Notes: a model not told the origin generated them from the letters alone. DNA of 19,934 bases from Candidatus Uhrbacteria bacterium RIFCSPLOWO2_02_FULL_49_11 (GCA_001791465.1 MGER01000062.1:1-19934), one strand, 5' to 3'. Shown: positions 7,441 to 13,637, counted from the stretch's first letter. Program-made: numbers and translations.

Positions 7441-7670
7441 TATATAATAAATCCCAAACCCCAATTTCCAATGACCAATGAAATCCAAAATCCCAATACT
7501 CAAAATTGGACATTTGCCTGCCCGCCATAGCCTTACCCTGAGGAATGGTTGATGATAAAGGCTAGCGCACACCCTTACAACAATACGTTCATCAATGACA
7601 GGCGTTGGCAGGCGGGGATTTTGAGCTTTATTGGGAATTGGGATTTGGTTATTGGGATTTTACAATAAGG
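7441..7670. repeat. AT-rich palindromic repeat before pilB, split by a nested element
   Basis: The left arm (about 7449-7512) is built of AAATCCCAA, CCAATGACCAATG and AAATCCAAAATCCC. The right arm (7618-7670) has the complementary TTGGGAATTGGGATTTGG type. Positions 7618-7662 match 11202-11246 over 45 bases with a single difference (7650), which proves these are copies of one element. The two arms are separated here by the element at 7516-7617, whereas the 11-kb copy has no such interruption. Confidence 0.85.
7516..7617. mobile_element. 102-bp MITE-like element nested in the repeat (CCTGCCCGCCATAGCC family)
   Basis: The left end GCCTGCCCGCCATAGCC and the right end GGCGTTGGCAGGCGGGG are imperfect inverted repeats. 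Both ends recur, in reverse orientation, in the element at 13509-13611. The interior has no ORF and is hardly alignable between the two copies. Comparison with the uninterrupted repeat at 11155-11252 shows that it splits that repeat; ATTT occurs on both sides. It may be a non-autonomous mobile element, but no transposase in the window can be linked to it. Confidence 0.6.
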
Positions 7671-7671
7671 T

Positions 7672-9402
7672 ATGTCTCGCAGAGAACAGCCGAAAACCGA
7701 GTTTTTAAAAAGCCTTCTGCAGGAGAAGGCTATTACGCTTGATGCGTATCAGCAATTGATTAAGGAAGAAACCATCGATGCGGTGGAGGGCATCCTAGCT
7801 GCGCAAAAGGGGATACCCGAGGAGGTATTGGCTCGAGCGCGAGGTAAAGCGTTTGGGTTTCCGTATGAGGATCTCATCGGCCGCAAGATAGACCAGAAAG
7901 TGCTGAAAAATATACCCCTTGAGTTTGCGTCTCATTACCAAGTCGCGGCGTATGACCTCAAAGGGGATACGCTCTCGGTCGCGCTCATCAATGCGACTGA
8001 TTTGAAAGCCCAGGAAGCGGTGGAATTTTTAGTGCGCGAGAGAGGTTTAAAGGTTCATTATGCGATCACCACCCCGGACGCTTATCAAGGAGTTATAAAA
8101 CAATATGGGAGCCTCGGGATCGAAGCAAAAGAAGCTTTAGATGTCGCGGCCGGCAAATTTGCGCCGACAACGAAGGAAAAAATGGAGGGCATGGAGGAGG
8201 TGGTGAAATCAGCGCCGGTATCAAAGATGCTTTCGGCGATATTGAAGCACGCGGTAGAAGCAAGAGCCTCCGATATCCATATAGAGCCTGTATTTAATGA
8301 AACCCGCGTGCGGTACCGCATTGACGGCGAGCTTCACACCTCGCTCGTGCTTCCCAAGTATATTCATTCCGCGATCGTCTCGCGCGTGAAGGTGCTCGCG
8401 AACTTGAGGATTGACGAAACTCGCGTGCCTCAAGACGGCAGAATCCGCCTTGAGATTGAGGGAAGGGAAATAGACTTCCGCATATCCACCCTGCCGCTCT
8501 ATAGCAATGAAAAAGTAGTGATGCGCATCCTCGACACCGCGGAAGGCGTGCCGACGCTTGAAGGCTTGGGGTTTGAAGGGAAAAACATTGCCGTGATGAG
8601 AGACAACATCGATAAGCCGCACGGCATGTTTCTGGTTACGGGACCCACGGGAAGCGGTAAATCCACCACCCTTTATGCGATCCTCAATGTGCTCAATAGC
8701 GAAGGGGTGAATATTGTCACTTTGGAAGATCCTGTGGAGTATTACCTGAAAGGGATCAATCAATCCCAGGTGCGCCCCGAGGTGGGGTTCACGTTCGCTT
8801 CAGGGCTTCGTTCCATTTTGCGGCAGGACCCTGATACGGTCATGGTGGGGGAAATTCGCGATAATGAGACGGCGGAGCTTGCCATCCATGCCGCCCTGAC
8901 AGGGCATATCGTGCTTTCCACGCTCCACACCAATGACGCGTTTGGCGCCATTCCGCGTTTTATTGACATGAAAGTGGAACCATTCCTTATCTCGTCCACG
9001 CTTAACGTGGTGGTAGCCCAGCGCTTGGTGCGGAAAATGTGCCAGTTTTGCAAAGAGTCTTTGGAGGTCCCTGACACGCTCGTGCAAGAAGTGCGGAAGG
9101 AGCTCGAACCGGTCCGCGCGAGCCTTCCCGAGAGTGTAAAGCTCGATGCGCCATTGACGTTTTGGAGGGGGAAAGGGTGCCAGCGGTGCAACGGGGAGGG
9201 GTACGCGGGACGGACTGCCATCGGCGAGGTGTTGGGCGTAAATGAAGAGCTGAAGACGATTATCGCCAATGGCGCAAAGTATGACCAGATTCGAGACGCA
9301 TTCAATCGGCAGGGGATGCTCACCTTGAAGCAGGATGGCATCATGAAAGCGATTGCGGGTTCCACGACCATTGAAGAAGTGTTGAGCGCGACGAAAGAAT
9401 AA
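7672..9402 (+). CDS. pilB: Type IV pilus extension ATPase PilB (GspE family)
   Basis: A 576-aa secretion ATPase with intact motifs. An N-terminal T2SSE_N domain (about 10-150) is followed by the arginine-bearing N2 domain (RASDIHIEP...RYRIDGELH, about 198-222). The core has Walker A GPTGSGKST (324-332), Asp box LEDPVEY (351-357), Walker B DPDTVMVGE (386-394) and HIS box AALTGHIVLSTLHTNDA (407-423). A zinc-binding tetracysteine motif (C457, C460, C503, C506) marks PilB/GspE and is absent from PilT. It powers pilin polymerisation from the cytoplasmic face through PilC. The ATG follows AAGG directly, closer than a normal Shine-Dalgarno, and is preceded by palindromic repeats. It should be the active motor of the locus. 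Confidence 0.97.
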   Translation: MSRREQPKTEFLKSLLQEKAITLDAYQQLIKEETIDAVEGILAAQKGIPEEVLARARGKAFGFPYEDLIGRKIDQKVLKNIPLEFASHYQVAAYDLKGDTLSVALINATDLKAQEAVEFLVRERGLKVHYAITTPDAYQGVIKQYGSLGIEAKEALDVAAGKFAPTTKEKMEGMEEVVKSAPVSKMLSAILKHAVEARASDIHIEPVFNETRVRYRIDGELHTSLVLPKYIHSAIVSRVKVLANLRIDETRVPQDGRIRLEIEGREIDFRISTLPLYSNEKVVMRILDTAEGVPTLEGLGFEGKNIAVMRDNIDKPHGMFLVTGPTGSGKSTTLYAILNVLNSEGVNIVTLEDPVEYYLKGINQSQVRPEVGFTFASGLRSILRQDPDTVMVGEIRDNETAELAIHAALTGHIVLSTLHTNDAFGAIPRFIDMKVEPFLISSTLNVVVAQRLVRKMCQFCKESLEVPDTLVQEVRKELEPVRASLPESVKLDAPLTFWRGKGCQRCNGEGYAGRTAIGEVLGVNEELKTIIANGAKYDQIRDAFNRQGMLTLKQDGIMKAIAGSTTIEEVLSATKE

Positions 9403-9404
9403 GC

Positions 9405-9530
9405 CTTGGGAAAACCCAATGACAAAATCCCAATGACCAATCAAATCCCAATTCCCAAATGATCAAATTTGGGCATTGGGGCTTCGCGTATTGATTGGGT
9501 ATTGGGTATTGGGATTTGGGATTTATAGCA
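9405..9530. repeat. AT-rich palindromic repeat after pilB
   Basis: The gap between the pilB stop and the next ATG (9533) is filled by AAATCCCAA/CCAATGACCAAT units, then the complementary TTGGGCATTGGGG, GATTGGGTATTGGG and GATTTGGGATTT units. It is the same family as the repeats at 7441 and 11155. The stop and the next start flank it closely, so nearly the entire gap is the repeat. Confidence 0.85.
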
Positions 9531-9532
9531 TT

Positions 9533-9943
9533 ATGTCCAAACGCCTTACCCATCACGGTTCAGTGCTCGTGATCGCCCCTGCGCTTTTGCAGCCCGCCTA
9601 CCGTCGGTATGAGGCTCCGCAAGGCGCCGTGCGCTATGCGGCGAGCATTGGCGAAGCTTTGCCCATACTTGCGCATGAACATATTGCGGCAATCGTGTAC
9701 CATGAACATGAAGCTCAAATCGAAATGGGGAGATCGCTCGCTCATTGGTTTGCCAACGTGCGAGGCGCCGCCCCGCTGCTCGCAGTGGTTGCAGGGTTGG
9801 ACAATGCGGCAAGCCTGCATTTGTCAGTGTTGCAGCCATACGCGTCCATGGTATTCAGCAAATATCACCACAGGCCGGACGAGGTGATTGCCATGGTGGT
9901 GGAAAATTTTGTGAGCACAAGGAAAAAGAAACAAAAGCCGTAA
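9533..9943 (+). CDS. Small protein, possibly a degenerate receiver (CheY-like) domain
   Basis: A 136-aa soluble protein between pilB and the PilT-like gene. The ATG at 9533 is preferred to an upstream GTG-type start at 9476, which lies in the repeat. I do not recognise it firmly. The order of predicted strands resembles a response-regulator receiver domain: GSVLVIAP (b1), AVRYAAS (b2), IAAIVYHEHEA (b3), PLLAVVAG (b4), then SMVFSKYHHRPDEVIAMVVENF as b5-a5 with the conserved-position lysine. The acidic pair after b1 and the phosphate-accepting aspartate after b3 are missing (P/A and H instead), so it could not be phosphorylated in the usual way. The tail is lysine-rich (TRKKKQKP). It may be a pilus regulator; an unrelated small alpha/beta protein is also possible. 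Confidence 0.6.
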   Translation: MSKRLTHHGSVLVIAPALLQPAYRRYEAPQGAVRYAASIGEALPILAHEHIAAIVYHEHEAQIEMGRSLAHWFANVRGAAPLLAVVAGLDNAASLHLSVLQPYASMVFSKYHHRPDEVIAMVVENFVSTRKKKQKP

Positions 9944-10022
9944 TAAGAAAAGTATAAAGTATTTATATTTAATTGTATCAGCATTTCAATCCTTCTCACT
10001 TAGAAGATATCCCCTCACGTGT

Positions 10023-10043
10023 CCCCTCCTTAGTAAGGAGGGG
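10023..10043. repeat. GC-rich hairpin before the PilT-like gene
   Basis: CCCCTCCTT and AAGGAGGGG form a perfect 9-bp stem around AGT. There is no T-run after it, so it is a poor Rho-independent terminator, and it lies within a gap of 129 bp between two genes of the same strand. It may affect relative expression or be another palindromic repeat. Confidence 0.6.
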
Positions 10044-10072
10044 ATGGGGTGGTTTCCTTAATTTATTAAAAA

Positions 10073-11149
10073 ATGTCTTCCCAAACAGACGTGCTTTTCC
10101 AAAGAATCCTAGCCTCCGCCGCGGCGCGGGGCGCTTCTGACGCGCATCTGACCGTCGGGCAGCCGCCTGTCGTGCGGGTGGATGGGAGTTTAAGCCCTCT
10201 CGAGGAAGAGGGCGTGCTTGCCCCCGCGACCATGGAAGAGCTCGTCGTGCTCCTCTTTGACGAGCACGCGCGGCAGGAGCTTGCCGTGAAGCGGAGAGCG
10301 ACTATCGCGAGAACCTATGGCAGCCGCGTGCGGTTCAAGGCTTCGGTCATCTACCAGCAGGGATTTCCTTTTATTTTCCTCCATTTTCTCTCTCCTGTCA
10401 TAAGAACATTGAAAGAGTTAGGCCTTCCGAAAGTGGTAGAAGAGCTTACCTTCATGCGCAAAGGGCTCATTATCGTCACCGGTCCTCACGGATCAGGGCG
10501 ATCCACCCTCATTGCGTCGTTTTTGAATACGATAAATACGAACCGGCCGGAGAATATAGTCACGATTGAGCACCCGATTGAATACGTATTAACCGGCGAT
10601 AAGAGCGTCATTGAGCAACAGGAATCGGGGAGGGATGTGCTAAGCATGCTTGAGGGATTGAAGGCCCTGAAGGATGAGGACGTCGACGTGCTTGCGGTGT
10701 CCGAAATATCGGATCGGTTCGTATTTGAGGAGCTTATCAATATCACGGAGGGCGGGCGCCTTGTGGTGGCGCCGCTTGATGCGGAGACATTATCCCAAGC
10801 GTTTGAGCATATCGTTGAATCGTACGCCGCGCACGAGCGCGAACGGATCTGCCATAGCCTTGCGGACAACCTTGTGGCGGTGATCGGGGTGCGGCTGGTG
10901 CCGCGCGTGGGGGGCGGTCGGATATTGGTGGTTGAGGTGCTCGTCGTTTCCGCGCCGGTAAAAGCGCTCATCCGCGACGGGCGCTTCAGCCAGATCAGTT
11001 CATGGGTGCTGACTGCGCGGGAGGGCGGCACGGTAAGCCTTGATCGCTCGCTCGCGGAACTGGTGAAAACAGGCGAAGTGCTGCTTGAGGATGCGCTGCG
11101 GGAGGTGTCCGATAAGGAAAATTTCCAAAGAATGGTAAAGGGAAGCTAG
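10073..11149 (+). CDS. PilT-like ATPase with degenerate catalytic motifs
   Basis: A 358-aa protein clearly of the PilT/VirB11 family. It has the PilT N-terminal PAS-like region (RGASDAHLTVGQPPVVRVDG, 19-38), a P-loop segment and a PilT-like C-terminal domain, and it lacks the tetracysteine motif of PilB. PilT normally drives pilus retraction. Here several motifs are changed. Walker A reads GPHGSGRST (137-145) with arginine (R143) for the invariant lysine. The Asp box is IEHPIEY, with histidine for aspartate. Walker B is DVDVLAVSEIS, keeping the glutamate but losing the GE(M/I)RD signature. The HIS box AIRAALTGH...TLHT is replaced by EELINITEGGRLVVAPLDAET. The frame is open and full length, so it is a diverged protein and not a pseudogene. 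It may be a regulatory or structural partner of PilB. Confidence 0.88.
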   Translation: MSSQTDVLFQRILASAAARGASDAHLTVGQPPVVRVDGSLSPLEEEGVLAPATMEELVVLLFDEHARQELAVKRRATIARTYGSRVRFKASVIYQQGFPFIFLHFLSPVIRTLKELGLPKVVEELTFMRKGLIIVTGPHGSGRSTLIASFLNTINTNRPENIVTIEHPIEYVLTGDKSVIEQQESGRDVLSMLEGLKALKDEDVDVLAVSEISDRFVFEELINITEGGRLVVAPLDAETLSQAFEHIVESYAAHERERICHSLADNLVAVIGVRLVPRVGGGRILVVEVLVVSAPVKALIRDGRFSQISSWVLTAREGGTVSLDRSLAELVKTGEVLLEDALREVSDKENFQRMVKGS

Positions 11150-11154
11150 TTTGA

Positions 11155-11252
11155 AAAATCCAAAGTCCAAATAAAATCCAAAAACCCAATGTCAAATTTG
11201 GATTTTGAGCTTTATTGGGAATTGGGATTTGGTCATTGGGATTTTATACAAG
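11155..11252. repeat. AT-rich palindromic repeat before pilC, uninterrupted copy
   Basis: The left arm (CCAAAGTCCAAATAAAATCC...ACCCAATGTCAAAT) and right arm (11202-11252) form an imperfect palindrome. The right arm matches 7618-7662 at 44 of 45 positions. It abuts the element at 11254. Confidence 0.85.
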
Positions 11253-11253
11253 G

Positions 11254-11361
11254 GTATGCCCGCCTAAGTTTTGCGGGCGCCAGACAAGATATGGATTGGT
11301 CGAGTATGATTATTACTGAAAAAATAATGCACCACATCAGGTGCAAAATTTAGGCGGGTAT
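11254..11361. repeat. 108-bp element with inverted ends, copy 2 (before pilC)
   Basis: The ends GTATGCCCGCCTAAGTTTTG and GTGCAAAATTTAGGCGGGTAT are inverted repeats matching the element at 7007-7115. The interior shares blocks with copy 1 (CGGGCG, GAAAAAATAATGC-like, GTGCAAAA) but is diverged. The ATG of pilC (11360) lies in the right end. It is placed immediately next to the AT-rich repeat at 11155-11252. Confidence 0.8.
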
Positions 11362-12562
11362 GTTTTACGATTTTAAGGCAAAAGACGCAGAGGGGAAGGA
11401 CATCCAGGGGGTGGTCGAGGCGCAGTCTGAACAAACTGCGCAGGAAGCGCTGGAAGAACGCTCACTCATTCCGATCATGATCACGGCGCGGGCTACGGAA
11501 TCTAAACTGCAGACGTTCAAGCTGTTTGACCGCGTGAAGCCAAAGGAACTGGTGGTGTTTTTCCGTCAGCTTTCTACTATGTCTGCGGCGAACCTTCCCA
11601 TCGTGGCGGCGCTGCGCATCCTCATTAAGCAAACAGAGAGCCAGAAGCTGAAAACCATTATCTCCGAAATCGCGGATGAAGTGGACGGAGGCGCGCGGCT
11701 TTCGCAGGCATTCGCGCGGCACCCCGACGTGTTCAATAATTTTTACGTAAACATGGTGCGCTCCGGCGAAACCTCGGGGCACCTCGATGAAGTGCTCTCG
11801 TACCTCGCGGATCAGCGGGAGAAAGATTACGACCTTATGAGCAAGATCCGCGGCGCGATGATTTATCCCGCGTTCATCCTTTCCGCGCTTTGCGTGGTAG
11901 GCGTTATTATGATGGTGTTTGTCGTGCCGCGGCTCACTTCCATACTCACCGAAACGGGAGGAGAGCTCCCCTTGGCGACAAAGATCCTTATAGGCACGTC
12001 GGGCTTCATGACCAAGTTTTGGTGGCTGCTCTTAATCTTCGTGGTCGGCGCGGTCGCAGGGCTGCGTTTTTCTCTCAAACAGCGGCCGGTGCGCCGTTGG
12101 TGGGATTGGATGAAGATCAAGTTGCCAGTTTTCGGGAAGCTCTTCCAGCGCATTTACATTATCCGCTTTACGCGCTCCATGAATACGCTCTTGAAAGGAG
12201 GCGTGCCGCTTCCGCACGCGCTCGAGATCACCGCCGAGGTGGTGGGAAGCGCAGTGTATCGCGACCTTATATTGCGCACCGTAAAACAGGTGCAGGACGG
12301 GAATCCGATTGCGGTCGAATTTGTCAACAGCCCGGAAGTGCCTGTCATGGTGTCGCATATGCTCTCGGTGGGCGAGACCACTGGCCAGCTGGAGCAGATC
12401 CTGGACCGGCTTACCCAGTTTTACGCCAGAGAAGTAGACAACCTTGTGTCCAACCTGGTCTCGCTCGTGGAGCCGCTTATCATGATCCTCATGGGCCTTG
12501 CGGTAGGCGTCATGGTCGCCGCCATTATCATGCCAATGTACAACCTGGCGTCCTCGCTCTAG
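11360..12562 (+). CDS. pilC: Type IV pilus inner-membrane platform protein PilC
   Basis: A 400-aa GspF/PilC-family protein of normal length. It has two copies of the T2SSF domain. The first (about 65-190) carries FFRQLSTMSAANLPIVAALR and the second (about 270-390) the matching IRFTRSMNTLLKGGVPLPHALE. Each is followed by the family pattern (VRSGETSGHLDEVL and LSVGETTGQLEQIL). Membrane segments are at about 165-190, 215-235 and 368-395. PilC sits in the cytoplasmic membrane and passes rotation or force from PilB to pilin. The start is the ATG in the right end of the preceding element; the N-terminal MFYDFKAKDAEGK agrees with the family, supporting this start. It ends the motor part of the locus, with the prepilin 271 bp downstream. 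Confidence 0.97.
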   Translation: MFYDFKAKDAEGKDIQGVVEAQSEQTAQEALEERSLIPIMITARATESKLQTFKLFDRVKPKELVVFFRQLSTMSAANLPIVAALRILIKQTESQKLKTIISEIADEVDGGARLSQAFARHPDVFNNFYVNMVRSGETSGHLDEVLSYLADQREKDYDLMSKIRGAMIYPAFILSALCVVGVIMMVFVVPRLTSILTETGGELPLATKILIGTSGFMTKFWWLLLIFVVGAVAGLRFSLKQRPVRRWWDWMKIKLPVFGKLFQRIYIIRFTRSMNTLLKGGVPLPHALEITAEVVGSAVYRDLILRTVKQVQDGNPIAVEFVNSPEVPVMVSHMLSVGETTGQLEQILDRLTQFYAREVDNLVSNLVSLVEPLIMILMGLAVGVMVAAIIMPMYNLASSL

Positions 12563-12724
12563 ACGCAGATGTACGCCGGAACGCTTCGGGAACTGACAAT
12601 AATACTTAAGCGTCGCGATCAAGCAGTTGATGCGCCTTTCCGCCTCTGCCGGCTGTTCCCTCGCTTTTCAAAGTATGGTCAGTGAGTAATTACTTAATCC
12701 GTGCTGTGATTTATAACAATATTA

Positions 12725-12733
12725 TGGTATAAT
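12725..12733 (+). promoter_or_regulatory. Extended -10 promoter for the prepilin gene
   Basis: TGGTATAAT gives a perfect TATAAT at 12728-12733 with the extended TG. No good -35 lies at the right distance, which is common for extended -10 promoters. Transcription would begin near 12740 and give a leader of about 94 nt. A separate promoter fits the high demand for major pilin. Confidence 0.65.
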
Positions 12734-12756
12734 GTGGATAACTTAAAAGGTCGAAT

Positions 12757-12777
12757 ATGAAAGTTAAAGAGCGGTGA
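12757..12777 (+). CDS. Possible 6-codon leader peptide (MKVKER)
   Basis: AAAAGG at 12745-12750 stands 6 nt before an ATG that opens a 6-codon frame ending in TGA. The second half of the frame lies in the 5' strand of the hairpin at 12765-12793. Shine-Dalgarno-like spacing is better here than at the prepilin start, which has none. Too short to judge by coding content. Confidence 0.25.
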   Translation: MKVKER

Positions 12778-12793
12778 GGTACCTCGCTCTTTA
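12765..12793 (+). promoter_or_regulatory. Hairpin in the prepilin 5' leader
   Basis: TAAAGAGCG and CGCTCTTTA form a perfect 9-bp stem around an 11-nt loop with GAGGTACCT. It starts about 25 nt after the predicted transcription start and ends 40 nt before the prepilin ATG. No long T-run follows, so a stabilising or regulatory hairpin is more likely than a terminator. Confidence 0.55.
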
Positions 12794-12833
12794 TAGAAGC
12801 AAAAACGTCTTACATAAAAACTAATTTTATTCC

Positions 12834-13274
12834 ATGCGTACACGAAAAGGTTTTACTCTTATTGAATTGCTGGTGGTCATTGCGATCATCGGCTTGCTCG
12901 CAACCCTTGCGGTGGTGGCATTGAACAACGCCAGGGCAAAATCACGCGACGCCAAGCGCGTCTCCGACATCAAACAAGTCCAGACGGCGCTGGAGCTCTA
13001 CTATTCAGACCAGAATGGGTATCCCGTAATGGGGCAAACAGGCGTACTTGGAGTTGGTCTCCAGTGTCTTGGTACAGGAGCTTTTGGCGTATTAGGCGGG
13101 ACAGCGTGCGGCGGAGCATATATGGGCTTAATCCCGTCAAACCCGACGCCAAACGGTATGGCATATACCTATGGAGGAGCTTCCAGTTCATATACAATTA
13201 CTTTCAGCATTGAGAGCGGCACCGGAGGATTGGGTGTGGGCGCGCATACTGCAACGCCAAGCGGCGTACAGTAG
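12834..13274 (+). CDS. pilA: Type IV prepilin, probably the major pilin
   Basis: A 146-aa prepilin with a short class III leader (MRTRKG) before the cleavage site G^FTLIELLVVIAIIGLLA. The invariant glutamate at mature position 5 is present. The hydrophobic helix continues as a coiled stalk (NNARAKSRDAKRVSDIKQVQTALELYYSDQNGYP is the usual pilin/pseudopilin transition). Two cysteines (QCLG and TACGG, about 14 residues apart) could form a disulfide loop in the globular head, which is rich in glycine, serine and threonine. A prepilin peptidase must process it but is not in the window. Its own promoter and leader hairpin and the flanking terminator-like hairpin suggest separate transcription. It could be a minor pilin, but no other pilin is present here. 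Confidence 0.93.
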   Translation: MRTRKGFTLIELLVVIAIIGLLATLAVVALNNARAKSRDAKRVSDIKQVQTALELYYSDQNGYPVMGQTGVLGVGLQCLGTGAFGVLGGTACGGAYMGLIPSNPTPNGMAYTYGGASSSYTITFSIESGTGGLGVGAHTATPSGVQ

Positions 13275-13308
13275 AGGAATATCAGATCGCTATAGTGAGA
13301 TTAAGAAT

Positions 13309-13336
13309 CTGCCCTCCGATATCCATCGGAGGGCAG
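13309..13336 (+). terminator. Terminator-like hairpin after the prepilin gene
   Basis: CTGCCCTCCGAT and ATCGGAGGGCAG form a perfect 12-bp stem with the 4-nt loop ATCC, 35 bp after the prepilin stop. The following AAGTTATATAAT is AT-rich but has no T-run, so termination is likely but not of the textbook form. Confidence 0.6.
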
Positions 13337-13375
13337 AAGTTATATAATGAGGAAGTTGATACGCAGATTCTCTTT

Positions 13376-13487
13376 GTAGCGTCGGAGCCTGTCTGCGCAG
13401 GCAGGCTCGTCTCCGACCAAGTGGGTGGCAGACCCCAGTAGTACCCCGCTTAGCGGGGACTACGGGGCAAGTAAACTGCCACGCTAC
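13376..13487. other. Highly structured segment: predicted three-way junction
   Basis: An outer helix, GTAGCGT (13376-13382) with ACGCTAC (13481-13487), encloses two long hairpins. The first (13383-13415) pairs CGGAG with CTCCG and contains CCTGTCT/AGGCAGG around GCGC. The second (13425-13482) pairs GTGGCAG with CTGCCAC, then CCCC with GGGG, GTAGT with ACTAC, and CCCCGC with GCGGGG around TTA. It could be a structured RNA or palindromes inserted into palindromes. It has no ORF, and no promoter is obvious. Confidence 0.5.
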
Positions 13488-13500
13488 CCTTGACTGTCAG

Positions 13501-13619
13501 AACGCAGACCCGCCTGCCTACGCCTATGGCCGGGTACGAACGGGAATAGGGTTATACCTCTAAAGCCACAAGTGTATTTCATTCATGGATAGAGGCTATG
13601 GCGGGCAGGTCAACGCAGA
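13501..13619. mobile_element. 103-bp MITE-like element with 8-bp flanking direct repeat
   Basis: The element at 13509-13611 has imperfect inverted ends (CCCGCCTGCCTACGCC and GGCTATGGCGGGCAGG). Both ends match those of the element at 7516-7617 in the opposite orientation. AACGCAGA occurs directly on both sides (13501-13508 and 13612-13619), as expected for a target duplication. There is no ORF inside. With the hairpins upstream it explains most of the gene-free stretch 13275-13637. Confidence 0.6.
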
Positions 13620-13637
13620 TTGTGTAATGAGACGAAA

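Noticed and set aside
8221..9444. Minus-strand open frames opposite pilB
   Set aside because: They are antisense to the highly conserved PilB frame and show no family features.
10073..11149. PilT-like gene considered as a pseudogene
   Set aside because: The frame is complete with family length, conserved N-terminal domain and no stop or frameshift, so it is more likely a diverged functional protein.
5110..11252. Regularly spaced repeats considered as a CRISPR array
   Set aside because: The repeats are kilobases apart, internally palindromic and separated by genes; there are no short unique spacers or cas genes.
7007..11361. The TTAGGCGGG/GCCCGCCTAA inverted ends and length near 108 bp recall integron attC sites
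   Set aside because: The required GTTRRRY and RYYYAAC core boxes are not at the ends, no integrase is present, and the elements stand at the start and not at the end of pilus genes. The resemblance is limited to the palindromic GGCGGG part.
11890..12609. 239-codon plus frame overlapping pilC
   Set aside because: It is an alternative frame of pilC with Arg/His-rich composition; the PilC frame has all family motifs.
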